From an uncultured Devosia sp. (GTDB lineage: Bacteria; Pseudomonadota; Alphaproteobacteria; Rhizobiales; Devosiaceae): a stretch of DNA of 64,000 bases. The notes under the pieces are model-generated. The model was not told the origin of the DNA and searched no databases. It was given only the letters and a program-made list of their open reading frames with translations. The stretch spans positions 1,122,001 through 1,186,000 of the forward strand of contig NZ_CAUQDV010000001.1 in the NCBI RefSeq assembly GCF_963517015.1, given 5' to 3'. Both the position numbers and the translations under genes were made by a program. Below, piece after piece: positions 18,301-26,329 of this stretch. Numbering within the stretch: the stretch's first letter is position 1; every line of letters starts with the position of its first letter.

Positions 18301-18340
18301 AACAAGGAAAAGCCCCGCGCGACAGGTGTCACGCGGGGCT
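18301..18340 (-). terminator. Rho-independent terminator of ctrA
   Basis: AGCCCCGCG and CGCGGGGCT (18311-18319 and 18332-18340) form a 9-bp stem with a 12-base loop. On the minus strand it is followed by TTTTCCTTG. It lies 25 bases after the ctrA stop and upstream of the ECF42 gene, so the two are probably separate units. Confidence 0.8.
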
Positions 18341-18364
18341 GAAACTGTTCGAGAGCGCCAATGC

Positions 18365-19072
18365 TTAGGCGACGTTCTCGCTGTAGCCTTCGTCGGCATC
18401 GGGTTCGCGCAGGACGTAGCCGCGGCCCCAGACGGTTTCGATGTAGTTCTTGCCGCCTGTCGCAACGGAAAGCTTCTTGCGCAGCTTGCAGATGAACACG
18501 TCGATGATCTTGAGCTCGGGCTCGTCCATGCCACCATAAAGGTGGTTGAGGAACATTTCCTTGGTGAGCGTGGTCCCCTTGCGGAGGGAGAGCAGCTCGA
18601 GCATCTGGTATTCCTTGCCGGTGAGGTGCACCCGCTGGGTCTGCACTTCGACGGTCTTGGTATCCAGGTTCACGGTCAGGTCGCCGGTCTGGATGACAGA
18701 CTGGGCATGGCCCTTGGAGCGACGGACGATGGCGTGGATGCGGGCCACGAGCTCGTCCTTGTGGAACGGCTTGGTCATGTAGTCGTCGGCGCCAAAGCCG
18801 AGGCCACGGACCTTGTCTTCAATGCCGGCAAGGCCCGAAAGGATCAGGATCGGGGTCTGCACCTTGGCGACGCGCAGGGTGCGGAGCACCTCATAGCCGC
18901 TCATGTCGGGCAGATTCAGATCGAGAAGAATGATGTCGTAGTCGTAGAGTTTGCCGAGATCGACGCCTTCTTCACCGAGGTCGGTGGTGTAGACGTTGAA
19001 GCTCTCGGACTTGAGCATCAGCTCGATGCTCTGCGCGGTCGCGCTGTCGTCCTCAATAAGGAGTACCCGCAT
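18365..19072 (-). CDS. ctrA: Cell-cycle master response regulator CtrA
   Basis: CtrA is the essential OmpR-type transcription factor of the alphaproteobacterial cell cycle and a top-level activator of flagellar genes. The 235-residue product starts with MRVLLIEDDSATAQS and has the phospho-acceptor Asp in DIILLDLNLPDMSGYE (about residue 51) and MTKPFHKDELVARIHAIVRRS. The winged-helix output domain contains LTGKEYQMLELLSLRKG, DVFICKLRKKL and ETVWGRGYVL. The ATG at 19072 has AAGGGG upstream; a longer frame to 19126 is non-homologous. The protein ends in hydrophobic ENVA. CtrA in Caulobacter ends in two alanines that serve ClpXP; here only one is visible. Confidence 0.98.
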   Translation of the reverse strand: MRVLLIEDDSATAQSIELMLKSESFNVYTTDLGEEGVDLGKLYDYDIILLDLNLPDMSGYEVLRTLRVAKVQTPILILSGLAGIEDKVRGLGFGADDYMTKPFHKDELVARIHAIVRRSKGHAQSVIQTGDLTVNLDTKTVEVQTQRVHLTGKEYQMLELLSLRKGTTLTKEMFLNHLYGGMDEPELKIIDVFICKLRKKLSVATGGKNYIETVWGRGYVLREPDADEGYSENVA

Positions 19073-19494
19073 TATATTCCCCTTGTCATTCGTTCCTGCT
19101 GGAACCGTGAGCCCTGGACCGCTCACGCCAACCCTACTGGATATGACTGAACCCTAAGCCCAAATAGTTAACAAAGTTTAATTCGGTTCGGCAATACGCA
19201 AATACCGTTAGGATGAATTAAGTTTAAGTCGTTGAAATTTAAGGGTTAATTCTATCAATTTTTCTTAAGAAAATGGTTTAAGAAAGCCCTTCAACCGACT
19301 CTGGGGACTCGTGCAATTGTGGCGATGTCAGGGGGTTGGAGCCGGATCGGCGCAAAGCTGCAGACGGAATGCTCCAACGCCTCAAATAGCGCCATTTGCT
19401 TAACAATGGGTTACGCTGTGATTCGCGAAGGCCTCCGAATCGAAACGGTTGGAAACCTTAACCGGGTCTGACCATGAAGGATTAATCGAGCGAC
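19073..19494. promoter_or_regulatory. ctrA/fliI divergent control region with TTAA half-sites and GANTC sites
   Basis: This 422-base AT-rich gap has no gene. It contains eight TTAA tetramers between 19168 and 19281 (for example TTAACAAAGTTTAA) but no pair with the N7 spacing of a full CtrA box. It also holds four GANTC sequences (19297, 19306, 19420, 19437), the target of the CcrM methylase, which controls ctrA transcription in Caulobacter and relatives. The pair at 19297 and 19306 is separated by only 4 bases. A control role is inferred from composition and the known regulation of ctrA. Confidence 0.55.
19400..19415 (+). promoter_or_regulatory. Candidate CtrA box upstream of fliI
   Basis: TTAA-CAATGGG-TTACG matches the CtrA consensus TTAA-N7-TTAAC with the right spacing but two mismatches in the second half. 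It lies 80-95 bases before the fliI ATG, nearly the same distance as the better box before fliF. Confidence 0.4.
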
Positions 19495-20823
19495 ATGAAG
19501 GCGCTGATCTCTGCCATTGATGCCATTGACGACATCGAGGTGTTCGGTCGGGTCAAATCCGTTCAGGGCCTCCTTATCGAAATTGTCGGGCCGGTCCGCG
19601 AATTGCGCGTGGGCGGCCGGGTGCAGATCGAGACAGTCAATGAGGAGCAACTGGCTGCCGAGATAATTGGTTTCAAAGCGGGGCATGCTTTGTGTCTGCC
19701 GTTTGGCCAGCTCAGTGGCGTGCGCATGGGCTGCAGGGCGGTGTTCCAGCGCAGCGATGGCGCCGTCTATCCGTCCGAAGGCTGGCTCGGGCGGGTGATC
19801 ACGGCCAATGGCGAGCCGATGGACGGCAAGGGGCCGTTGCCGCTCGGGGCCAAGGGCTTTCCGCTGCGGCAGGATCCGCTGCTGGCGCATGATCGCGTGC
19901 GGGTGGGCGATCCGCTCAACCTCGGCGTGCGCTGCCTCAATACGTTCACCACGCTCTGCGAAGGGCAGCGCATGGGCATCTTTGCCGGCTCGGGCGTGGG
20001 CAAGTCGGTGTTGATGTCGATGCTGGCGCGCAATACTGATGTGGATGTGTCGGTCATCGGGCTGATCGGCGAGCGCGGCCGCGAGGTTCATGAATTCATC
20101 CAGGAGTATCTGGGCGAGGAAGGGCTGGCGCGCGCGGTGGTCGTGGTGGCGACCTCGGACGAGGCAGCGCTGATGCGGCGGCAGGCAGCCTATATATCGC
20201 TGTCTATCGCCGAATATTTCCGCGACCAGGGCCTGCGCGTGCTCTGCATGATGGACAGCCTTACCCGCTTTGCCATGGCGCAGCGCGAGATCGGCCTTGC
20301 CATCGGGGAGCCGCCGACGGCCAAGGGCTATCCGCCGACGGTTTTCACCGAATTGCCACGCCTGTTGGAAAGAGCAGGTCCGGGCACACCTACAACCGGT
20401 TCCATTACAGGTCTATTTACCGTTTTGGTGGAAGGTGATGACCACAATGAGCCCATTGCCGATGCCGTGCGCGGTATTCTTGATGGGCACATCGTAATGG
20501 AGCGCGGGATTGCCGAACGGGGTCGTTACCCGGCCGTCAACGTGCTCCGGTCCATCTCGCGCACCATGCCAGGGTGTGTTCCGACCGATTTCCGGCCGGT
20601 CCTGCAAAAGGCGCGCGAGCTCATGTCCATCTATTCGGACATGGAGGAACTGATCCGGCTTGGGGCTTACCGGAAAGGGTCAGATCCGAAAGTGGACCGC
20701 GCGATCGCCATCAACCCGGCATTCGAGGCTTTTTTGGGCCAGAGCCGGGAAGAGACGACATCGATTGCCGAGGGCTATGACATGCTCAGAGGCATCATGG
20801 AGCAGGCGGGCGCGGCTGACTGA
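19495..20823 (+). CDS. fliI: Flagellum-specific ATPase of the type III export apparatus
   Basis: FliI is the hexameric ATPase at the base of the flagellar export gate; it works with FliH and FliJ. The 442-residue product has an N-terminal beta barrel and the Walker A loop AGSGVGKS (about residue 165). It also has GLIGERGREVHEFI, the Walker B region LCMMDSLTRFAMAQREIGLA with GEPPTAKGYPP, and a helical C-terminal domain, as in F1-beta-like ATPases. It is divergent from ctrA and 52 bases before fliJ, an arrangement I know from Rhizobiales. fliH is not here but in the other flagellar block at 43.2 kb. Confidence 0.96.
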   Translation: MKALISAIDAIDDIEVFGRVKSVQGLLIEIVGPVRELRVGGRVQIETVNEEQLAAEIIGFKAGHALCLPFGQLSGVRMGCRAVFQRSDGAVYPSEGWLGRVITANGEPMDGKGPLPLGAKGFPLRQDPLLAHDRVRVGDPLNLGVRCLNTFTTLCEGQRMGIFAGSGVGKSVLMSMLARNTDVDVSVIGLIGERGREVHEFIQEYLGEEGLARAVVVVATSDEAALMRRQAAYISLSIAEYFRDQGLRVLCMMDSLTRFAMAQREIGLAIGEPPTAKGYPPTVFTELPRLLERAGPGTPTTGSITGLFTVLVEGDDHNEPIADAVRGILDGHIVMERGIAERGRYPAVNVLRSISRTMPGCVPTDFRPVLQKARELMSIYSDMEELIRLGAYRKGSDPKVDRAIAINPAFEAFLGQSREETTSIAEGYDMLRGIMEQAGAAD

Positions 20824-20875
20824 TGGGACAGTGTGTTTGTCCCGGAGCTGACTTGGTGTGTAAGGAGTACAGGTC

Positions 20876-21289
20876 TTGAAATCGCGCAGCGAGAGCCTCA
20901 TTCGGCTCAAAAAGTTCCAGGTGGACGAGAAGCGCCGTCAGGTTGCGCAGATCGAGATGATGGTGGCCGATTTCGAACGCATGGCGTCCGAACTCGATCA
21001 GCAGATCGAGATCGAGCAGACCAAGACCGGCATTTCGGACGTGGCCCACTTCGCCTATTCGACATTTGCCAAGGCGGCCCTCAGCCGCCGCGACAATCTG
21101 CTGAACTCGGCCAATGACATGAAAGCCAAGCTGGAGACGGCGCAGGACGCGCTAGCCGAAGCTCTGGAAGACCTCAAGAAGGTCGAACTACTCGACCAGC
21201 GCGAGCATCAGCGCGACGCGGCCGAGCAGCTCAAGGTTGAGCAGGAACAGTATGACGAGATCGGCCGCCTGCGCTTCTCGCGGCAGTAG
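20876..21289 (+). CDS. fliJ: Flagellar export chaperone FliJ
   Basis: FliJ is a small coiled-coil stalk protein that sits in the FliI ring and escorts export substrates. The 137-residue product is almost entirely charged alpha-helix with heptad patterns (RLKKFQVDEKRRQVAQIEMM near the start). Its size is right for the family. The start is TTG at 20876 behind TAAGGAG, the only good ribosome-binding site in the region. A strong terminator follows, closing a fliI-fliJ operon. Confidence 0.88.
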   Translation: MKSRSESLIRLKKFQVDEKRRQVAQIEMMVADFERMASELDQQIEIEQTKTGISDVAHFAYSTFAKAALSRRDNLLNSANDMKAKLETAQDALAEALEDLKKVELLDQREHQRDAAEQLKVEQEQYDEIGRLRFSRQ

Positions 21290-21308
21290 GATCGATCAGC
21301 AGAATTTG

Positions 21309-21340
21309 AAAGGCCCGCGCAAGCGGGCCTTTTTGTTTTT
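21309..21340 (+). terminator. Rho-independent terminator of fliI-fliJ
   Basis: AAAGGCCCGC-GCAA-GCGGGCCTTT is followed by TTGTTTTT. This is a strong hairpin with a T-tract 20 bases after the fliJ stop. Confidence 0.92.
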
Positions 21341-21350
21341 GCAGTGTCGG

Positions 21351-22577
21351 TCAGGTCAGGCTTTGCAATTCGTCGAGCGGCGCACTGATTTCGCAGACGA
21401 GGCCGGTCGGGTTGTAGGCGACGATCACGCCGCCCGAGCCGCTCAGGCCGGCGCTGATCAGCCTTGAACCAAAACCGGTGCTGACCGGCTTGATGACCTC
21501 AGGTCCCTTGGACTCGCGCCAGGTCAGGCGCAGCATTTCGCTGTCCGCGCCTGCTTCGATGCGCTAGGTGAGATCCACCTGGCCTGCACCGACGGACAGC
21601 GAACCATGCTTGAGGGCATTGGTCGTCAGCTCATGCAGCAGCAGCGCGACGTTGAGCGCGGCCTTGGAGCCGATGGTGGTCTGCGGACCCTTCACCCGGA
21701 TCCGTCCCGACACGCCGGCGCCGTCCACGGCGGCGGTGACGACATCGATCAGAGGCGCGGCTTTCCAGCTCGATTGCAGAAGAATGTCATGCGCCGAGCT
21801 CAGGGTCATGAGGCGTTCCTGCAGCGTCTGGACGCGGAGTTGGTCGCTCGATCCGCGCATGGTGTGAGAGGTGATGGCGGTCACCATGGCAAAGAGGTTC
21901 TTGACCCGATGACCGAGTTCGGCGGTGAGAACCTTCTGCAGTTCCTCGGTCTCGCGCAGGGCAGCGACGGTCTGCTGCAATTCCTTTTCGCGTTCACGGA
22001 GGGCTTCTTCGGCAATGGTCCGCTCCAGCAGGTCGGCGGCCTGGCGGGCCAGAATGTCCAGCAGGCGGAGGTCGCGTTCGGACGGCTGGTGCGGCTGGCT
22101 CCAGTGCGTCGAGATCATGCCCAGAAGTATACCCTCTCGCGACAGCAGAGGCGTGGTCTGGGCCGAGCGGATGCCAGCGCGATGGAAGGCCAGAAGGTCT
22201 TCGGTGCCGGCGATTTCGTCCCAGCTGTCGAAGTCAGCAATGATGGCGCGCTGACCCGACTTCAGCGCCGCCGTGCAACTGCTGTGCGCGGTGAGTGGTA
22301 CCCACTGCCAGAAGGCCCTGTCCTGGGGTGTCAGCCCGCGTGAGGCGAGAAGCTGCAGGCCCCTGTCGGACTGTTCATCGGCATGACGCAGCAGCTGCAT
22401 GGTGCCGAATTGGGAGCCCGTGATGGCGATGGCAGCGTCAACGATCTTTCCATAGAGCACCAGACGGTCCTGTTCGCCGATCAGATCGACACTGATGGCA
22501 TGGAGCAGTTCGATGTCAGACACGGCGGCGCTTGGCTCGCTGGGTGCGGCAGGGGGGACGATGCGAAGATTGGTCAT
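21351..22577 (-). pseudogene. GAF-HWE histidine kinase interrupted by an in-frame TAG stop
   Basis: The frame from ATG 22577 encodes a GAF sensor domain (about residues 20-175), a linking coiled coil and an HWE/HisKA_2 kinase core. The H-box is ELGHRVKNLFAMV and the N-box HELTTNALKHGSLS. Translation meets TAG at 21564-21566 (codon 338). The same frame then continues without a break for 71 codons, with the HWE motif LTWRES, the G-box-like GFGSRLI and a normal ending LVCEISAPLDELQSL, to a TGA at 21351. Family members have tryptophan at or near this spot (DxxW-RIE), so a single TGG-to-TAG change explains it. The truncated product would lack the rest of the ATP site. It is divergent from a receiver protein gene. 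Confidence 0.85.
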
Positions 22578-22724
22578 GATAGCGCCGAGCCGGGACTTTG
22601 ATCAGTTATCGCCAATCCTGCGCGCCGGGTTTCGTTCCCCCGTTATGGCGAAAAATTTCCGTCAGCCTGGATGACGATCCGACATGGGCGTGCAACTCCG
22701 CCTCGGCTTCCGCGTTTCGGGAGA

Positions 22725-23132
22725 ATGAGTACAGCATTCAACCTCGATACGTCTCCCCGCGCTTTGGTCGTCGATGATGAGCCAATCATCCGCATGGTCA
22801 TGGTCGAGATGCTTGACGAGTTGGGGTTCGAAGTGGCGGAGGCCGATACCGTCGCCGCGGCGCTGGCCTATCTGAAGGATGAGGGCGGGCGGGTGAGCCT
22901 TCTTCTCACGGATGTGCAGATGCCTGGCTCGCGCAATGGCATGACGCTCGCCAATCATGTGAGCTATGTCTGGCCCCATATCCGGATCCTGGTGACGTCG
23001 GGCGTGTCCCGTCCGCTGCCTGGGCAATTGCCGGGCCGGGCGCATTTCATGCCCAAGCCGGTGACAGGTGCGGCGCTTGACGCCTATGTGGCTCGCTTTC
23101 CCAACGAGATGATGCCGAACCGGCTGTCGTAG
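22725..23132 (+). CDS. Single-domain response regulator, partner of the HWE kinase
   Basis: This is a 135-residue receiver-only protein from the ATG at 22725, which has GGGAGA just upstream. The acidic pocket is VVDDEPIIRM, the phospho-acceptor is in LLTDVQMPGSRNGM, the switch residue is in LVTSGVS and the lysine in MPKPV. The pattern PIIRMVMVEMLDELGFEVAEA is typical of receivers paired with HWE kinases. It is divergent from the broken kinase gene, 147 bases away, so it may be left without its cognate kinase, or be used by another kinase. Confidence 0.88.
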   Translation: MSTAFNLDTSPRALVVDDEPIIRMVMVEMLDELGFEVAEADTVAAALAYLKDEGGRVSLLLTDVQMPGSRNGMTLANHVSYVWPHIRILVTSGVSRPLPGQLPGRAHFMPKPVTGAALDAYVARFPNEMMPNRLS

Positions 23133-23190
23133 CGTTCACTTGCAGTAGGAGCAGTGGGCCCGCCGGACAGGTGCCGGCGGACCGAGGGAT

Positions 23191-23949
23191 TTACCAGGGA
23201 TAGACTTCGCCAACGGATGCGGTGAAGGTTCCGGTCGGGCCGTCGCTGCCAAGGAGCGCGACGCGCACAGCTTCGGCGGCGCCCTGTTCAACCGTTTCAG
23301 TGCCTTCGAAATTGTTGAGGGCAGTGGCGGTGAAGCCCGGCGTTACAGCATTGACCTTGATGCCCTCAGCCTCGAGATCGATGGCAAAGGCCATGGTGAT
23401 GGCGTTGAGCGCGGTCTTGGAGGCGCCATAGCCTGGATTGAAGGTCGACCGATACGGATTGGGTGTGGCGTTGAAAGCCAGTGACCCGAGGCCGCTCGAC
23501 ACGTTGACGATGCGGGCATTGGCCGACTTGCGCAGCAGGGGCACGAAGGCCTGCGTTACGGCGAGGACGCCGAAGACATTGGTCTCCCAGATGGTGCGCA
23601 CTTCATCGACCGAAATCAGCGTGGCGCGCGAGCGCAGGATATAGTCCTGCATGGTTTCGCTGGCCTCGCCGTTGGCGCGGGAGATGGCGGCATTGTTGAT
23701 CAGGATGTCGAGGCGCCCGAATTGCTGCTCGACCCGGTCTGCGGCAGCCCGGATCGAGGCGCCGTCGGTGACGTCGAGCTGGATGGCATGGACATCGCCC
23801 TCCAACTGTTTCGCGGCGGTCTCGCCGCGTTCGAGATTGCGGGAGGCGAGCAGCACGGTCAGCCCCTGGGCTGCAAGATCCCTGGCGATCTGTAGGCCGA
23901 TGCCCTGATTGGCGCCGGTGACGAGTGCGATACGAGAGTTTTCAGTCAT
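23191..23949 (-). CDS. SDR-family NAD(P)-dependent oxidoreductase
   Basis: This is a 252-residue short-chain dehydrogenase/reductase, probably cytoplasmic. The Rossmann glycine motif TGANQGIG, the LINNAA motif, the catalytic serine in VNVSSGLGSL and the YGASK pair are all visible. The insertion between NNAA and the catalytic serine resembles carbonyl-reductase-like SDRs; the substrate cannot be told. The start at 23949 (MTENSRIALVTG) was preferred to 23991. It is divergent from an AraC-family regulator that is likely to control it. Confidence 0.9.
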   Translation of the reverse strand: MTENSRIALVTGANQGIGLQIARDLAAQGLTVLLASRNLERGETAAKQLEGDVHAIQLDVTDGASIRAAADRVEQQFGRLDILINNAAISRANGEASETMQDYILRSRATLISVDEVRTIWETNVFGVLAVTQAFVPLLRKSANARIVNVSSGLGSLAFNATPNPYRSTFNPGYGASKTALNAITMAFAIDLEAEGIKVNAVTPGFTATALNNFEGTETVEQGAAEAVRVALLGSDGPTGTFTASVGEVYPW

Positions 23950-24045
23950 GGCTAGGTCCTGTTGGTGTTTGGCCACGCAGGAGATGGTCACTCGACGCCG
24001 GACACTCTATAGCTAAAACTCCAGGAAAAATTCGTGTGTGTCTAA

Positions 24046-24990
24046 ATGGCTGATCCCCTCGCCCAGATTGTTGGCCTGCTGCAGCCGGGCGCTCCGTTTT
24101 CGAAATGCGTCACCGGTTCTGGTCCATGGCGGGTGCGGCGTACGCAATCGCCCAACCCCTATTATGTTGCCGTGCTCAAGGGCAGCCTCCGCTACAGCGA
24201 TCAGCGCAGTGAGGCGGTGGTGGTCAATGCCGGCGATTTCATCCTGATCCCGTCCGCGCAGGACTTTTTGATGTGGAGCGAAGCGGAGAGTGGCGAGGAC
24301 GACATGGTGATCGATCCCGTCATCCTGCCGGGTGGTGGCTATCGCGTCGGCAAGGTCGATGGGCCGGTCGATATGCGCGCATTGGTGGGCTACTGCATCT
24401 TTCAATCCGACGACGCGACCCTCCTGTCATCCTTGCTGCCAGAGCTGGTGGTGGTGCGGGGTGAGCGGCGTTTGGCCATGTTGATGGAATTGCTGGGCGA
24501 GGAGGCGATGGGCAGCAAGCCAGGCCGCGAGGTGGTGTTGCAGCATCTGCTGGAAGTGCTGCTGATCGAGGCGCTGCGCTCCTCGGTCGAGTTGGGTGAG
24601 CGGCCAGGTTTGCTGCGCGGGTTATCAGACGAAAGGCTGGCGGTGGCGATCCGGGGCATGCATGCATGGCCCGGGCGCGGCTGGACCGTGGCGGAGCTGG
24701 CCAGAGACGCTGCGCTGTCGCGGTCGGGTTTTCACGAGCGGTTCCAAAGCGCAGTCGGCATGGCGCCGATGGAATATCTCACGGCCTGGCGGCTGGCGTT
24801 GGCCAAGGATCTGTTGCGCAAGCGGGACCTGAATGTCAGCGAGATTGCGCGGCAGGTTGGATATCGTTCGGCCAGCGCATTCAGCGTGGCCTTTACCCGA
24901 GATGTTGGCCTGTCACCGGCGCGCTATGCGCGGGAGGCTGCGGCATCGACCGGTCAGGCGGCGGCGGCATTCGAGGGCGCGATCGCCTGA
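24046..24990 (+). CDS. AraC-family transcriptional regulator with cupin sensor domain
   Basis: The 314-residue product has an N-terminal cupin-type domain (about residues 1-190, with LKGSLRYSD and AGDFILIPSAQD) and a C-terminal double helix-turn-helix of the AraC type (WTVAELARDAALSRSGFHERFQ and VSEIARQVGYRSASAFSVAFTRDVGLSPARY). This layout (AraC with cupin_6) commonly governs an adjacent oxidoreductase. The gene is divergent from the SDR, with a 96-base shared control region, which supports that role. Its inducer is unknown. Confidence 0.92.
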   Translation: MADPLAQIVGLLQPGAPFSKCVTGSGPWRVRRTQSPNPYYVAVLKGSLRYSDQRSEAVVVNAGDFILIPSAQDFLMWSEAESGEDDMVIDPVILPGGGYRVGKVDGPVDMRALVGYCIFQSDDATLLSSLLPELVVVRGERRLAMLMELLGEEAMGSKPGREVVLQHLLEVLLIEALRSSVELGERPGLLRGLSDERLAVAIRGMHAWPGRGWTVAELARDAALSRSGFHERFQSAVGMAPMEYLTAWRLALAKDLLRKRDLNVSEIARQVGYRSASAFSVAFTRDVGLSPARYAREAAASTGQAAAAFEGAIA

Positions 24991-24997
24991 CGGCGTT

Positions 24998-26329
24998 TCA
25001 GCGGCTTCGGCTCAGGCCGTGGCGCTTGAGCTTGTCGTAGAAAGTCTTGCGCGGGATGCCGAGTTCGGCGAGGCAGGCGGCGATGTTCCAGTCATGGCGG
25101 GTGGTGGTTTCGCGCAGGATGGCGGCTTCGGCCTGGGCGACGCGGTCGGGGAGGCTGGAGGCGCCGGCAGGCTGTGGGCCGGGCGCGTCGACCTCGAGGC
25201 CCAGGGTGAAGCGCTCGGCAAAGTGGCCAAGCTCGCGGACATTGCCGGGCCAGTCGTGGCCGACGAGAAAATCCCGCAGGATCGGGCTCACCGCTGGCAC
25301 ATCGACCTGAAAGCGCTTGGCGGCGCGGGCGAGAAAGTGGGCAAAGAGCAGGGGGATATCGTCGCGTCTCTCGCGCAGGGGCGGGATAGAAACGCTGACG
25401 ACATTGAGGCGGTAATAGAGATCCTCGCGGAACTTGCCATCGCGCGAGGCCTGGTTGAGATCGACTTTCGAGGCCGCGATGACGCGGAGGTCCAGGTCCC
25501 GCTCCTTGTTGGTGCCGAGCGGGCTGATGCGGCGCTGTTCGAGCACGCGCAGGAGTTTGACCTGGGTGGCCAAGGGCATGCTTTCGATTTCGTCGAGAAA
25601 CAGCGTGCCACCCGAGGCATGCTCGATGCGGCCGATACGGCGGGCGGTGGCGCCGGTAAAGGCGCCGGGCTCGTGACCAAAGAGTTCGCTTTCGATCACT
25701 GTCTCGGGCAGGGCGCCACAATTGAGGGCGACGAATTCGGCCGATGCGCGGCGACCCCATTGGTGCAATGCGCTGGCGACGACTTCCTTGCCGGAGCCGG
25801 TTTCGCCCTCGACCAGCACGTCGATGTCGGCGACGGCGATCTGGCGCAGGGTGCGGCGCAGGCGTTCCATGGCCGGTGTCTGGCCGAGGAGAGGCGCGCC
25901 ATCATCAGTTTGGAGGCGTTGGGCAAGGTCGCGGTTTTCCAGAACCAGCCGACGCATGTCGAGCGCGCGGCGGATCGACTGGACCAGCCGCTGGGCACTC
26001 AAGGGCTTGGCGATGAAATCATAGGCGCCGGCCTGCACTGCGTTGACCGCCATGTCGATGTCGCCGTGGCCAGTGACAAGGATCACGGGAATGGTTTCGT
26101 CCAGCGCGCGCAGACGGGTGAAAAGATCGAGGCCGCTGATCCGGGGCATGCGGATGTCGGAGACGACAATGCCGGCAAAATCCGGCGTGATGACGTCCAG
26201 CAGCGCAGCGGCATCGGGATAAGTTTCGACGGCAAAGCCGGCAAGGGAAATGGTCTGCGCGGTAGCAGCGCGGAAATCGGCGTCGTCGTCGACGAGGGCA
26301 ATGGTCAGCTCAGTGGTCAGATCATTCAT
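24998..26329 (-). CDS. dctD: C4-dicarboxylate response regulator, sigma-54 activator
   Basis: DctD, once phosphorylated by DctB, activates sigma-54 RNA polymerase at dctA. The 443-residue product has a receiver domain (VDDDADF pocket, Asp in VVSDIRMP, MAKPL-like IAKPL). The AAA+ domain has Walker A GETGSGKE, the sigma-54 contact loop GAFTGA, and GGTLFLDEIESM. A C-terminal Fis-type helix-turn-helix (WNIAACLAELGIPRKTFYDKLKRHG) completes it. It overlaps dctB by 4 bases and sits beside dctA, with matching DctD sites in between, which makes the assignment firm. Confidence 0.95.
   Translation of the reverse strand: MNDLTTELTIALVDDDADFRAATAQTISLAGFAVETYPDAAALLDVITPDFAGIVVSDIRMPRISGLDLFTRLRALDETIPVILVTGHGDIDMAVNAVQAGAYDFIAKPLSAQRLVQSIRRALDMRRLVLENRDLAQRLQTDDGAPLLGQTPAMERLRRTLRQIAVADIDVLVEGETGSGKEVVASALHQWGRRASAEFVALNCGALPETVIESELFGHEPGAFTGATARRIGRIEHASGGTLFLDEIESMPLATQVKLLRVLEQRRISPLGTNKERDLDLRVIAASKVDLNQASRDGKFREDLYYRLNVVSVSIPPLRERRDDIPLLFAHFLARAAKRFQVDVPAVSPILRDFLVGHDWPGNVRELGHFAERFTLGLEVDAPGPQPAGASSLPDRVAQAEAAILRETTTRHDWNIAACLAELGIPRKTFYDKLKRHGLSRSR

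Noticed and set aside
19168..19281. TTAA tetramers near ctrA read as full CtrA boxes
   Set aside because: No pair has the N7 spacing. The closest pairs have N6, for example TTAACAAAGTTTAA. They are noted as a half-site cluster only.
21351..21536. A separate 61-codon gene downstream of the HWE kinase
   Set aside because: It is the in-frame C-terminus of the kinase after the TAG codon, carrying the HWE and G-box motifs, and not an independent gene.
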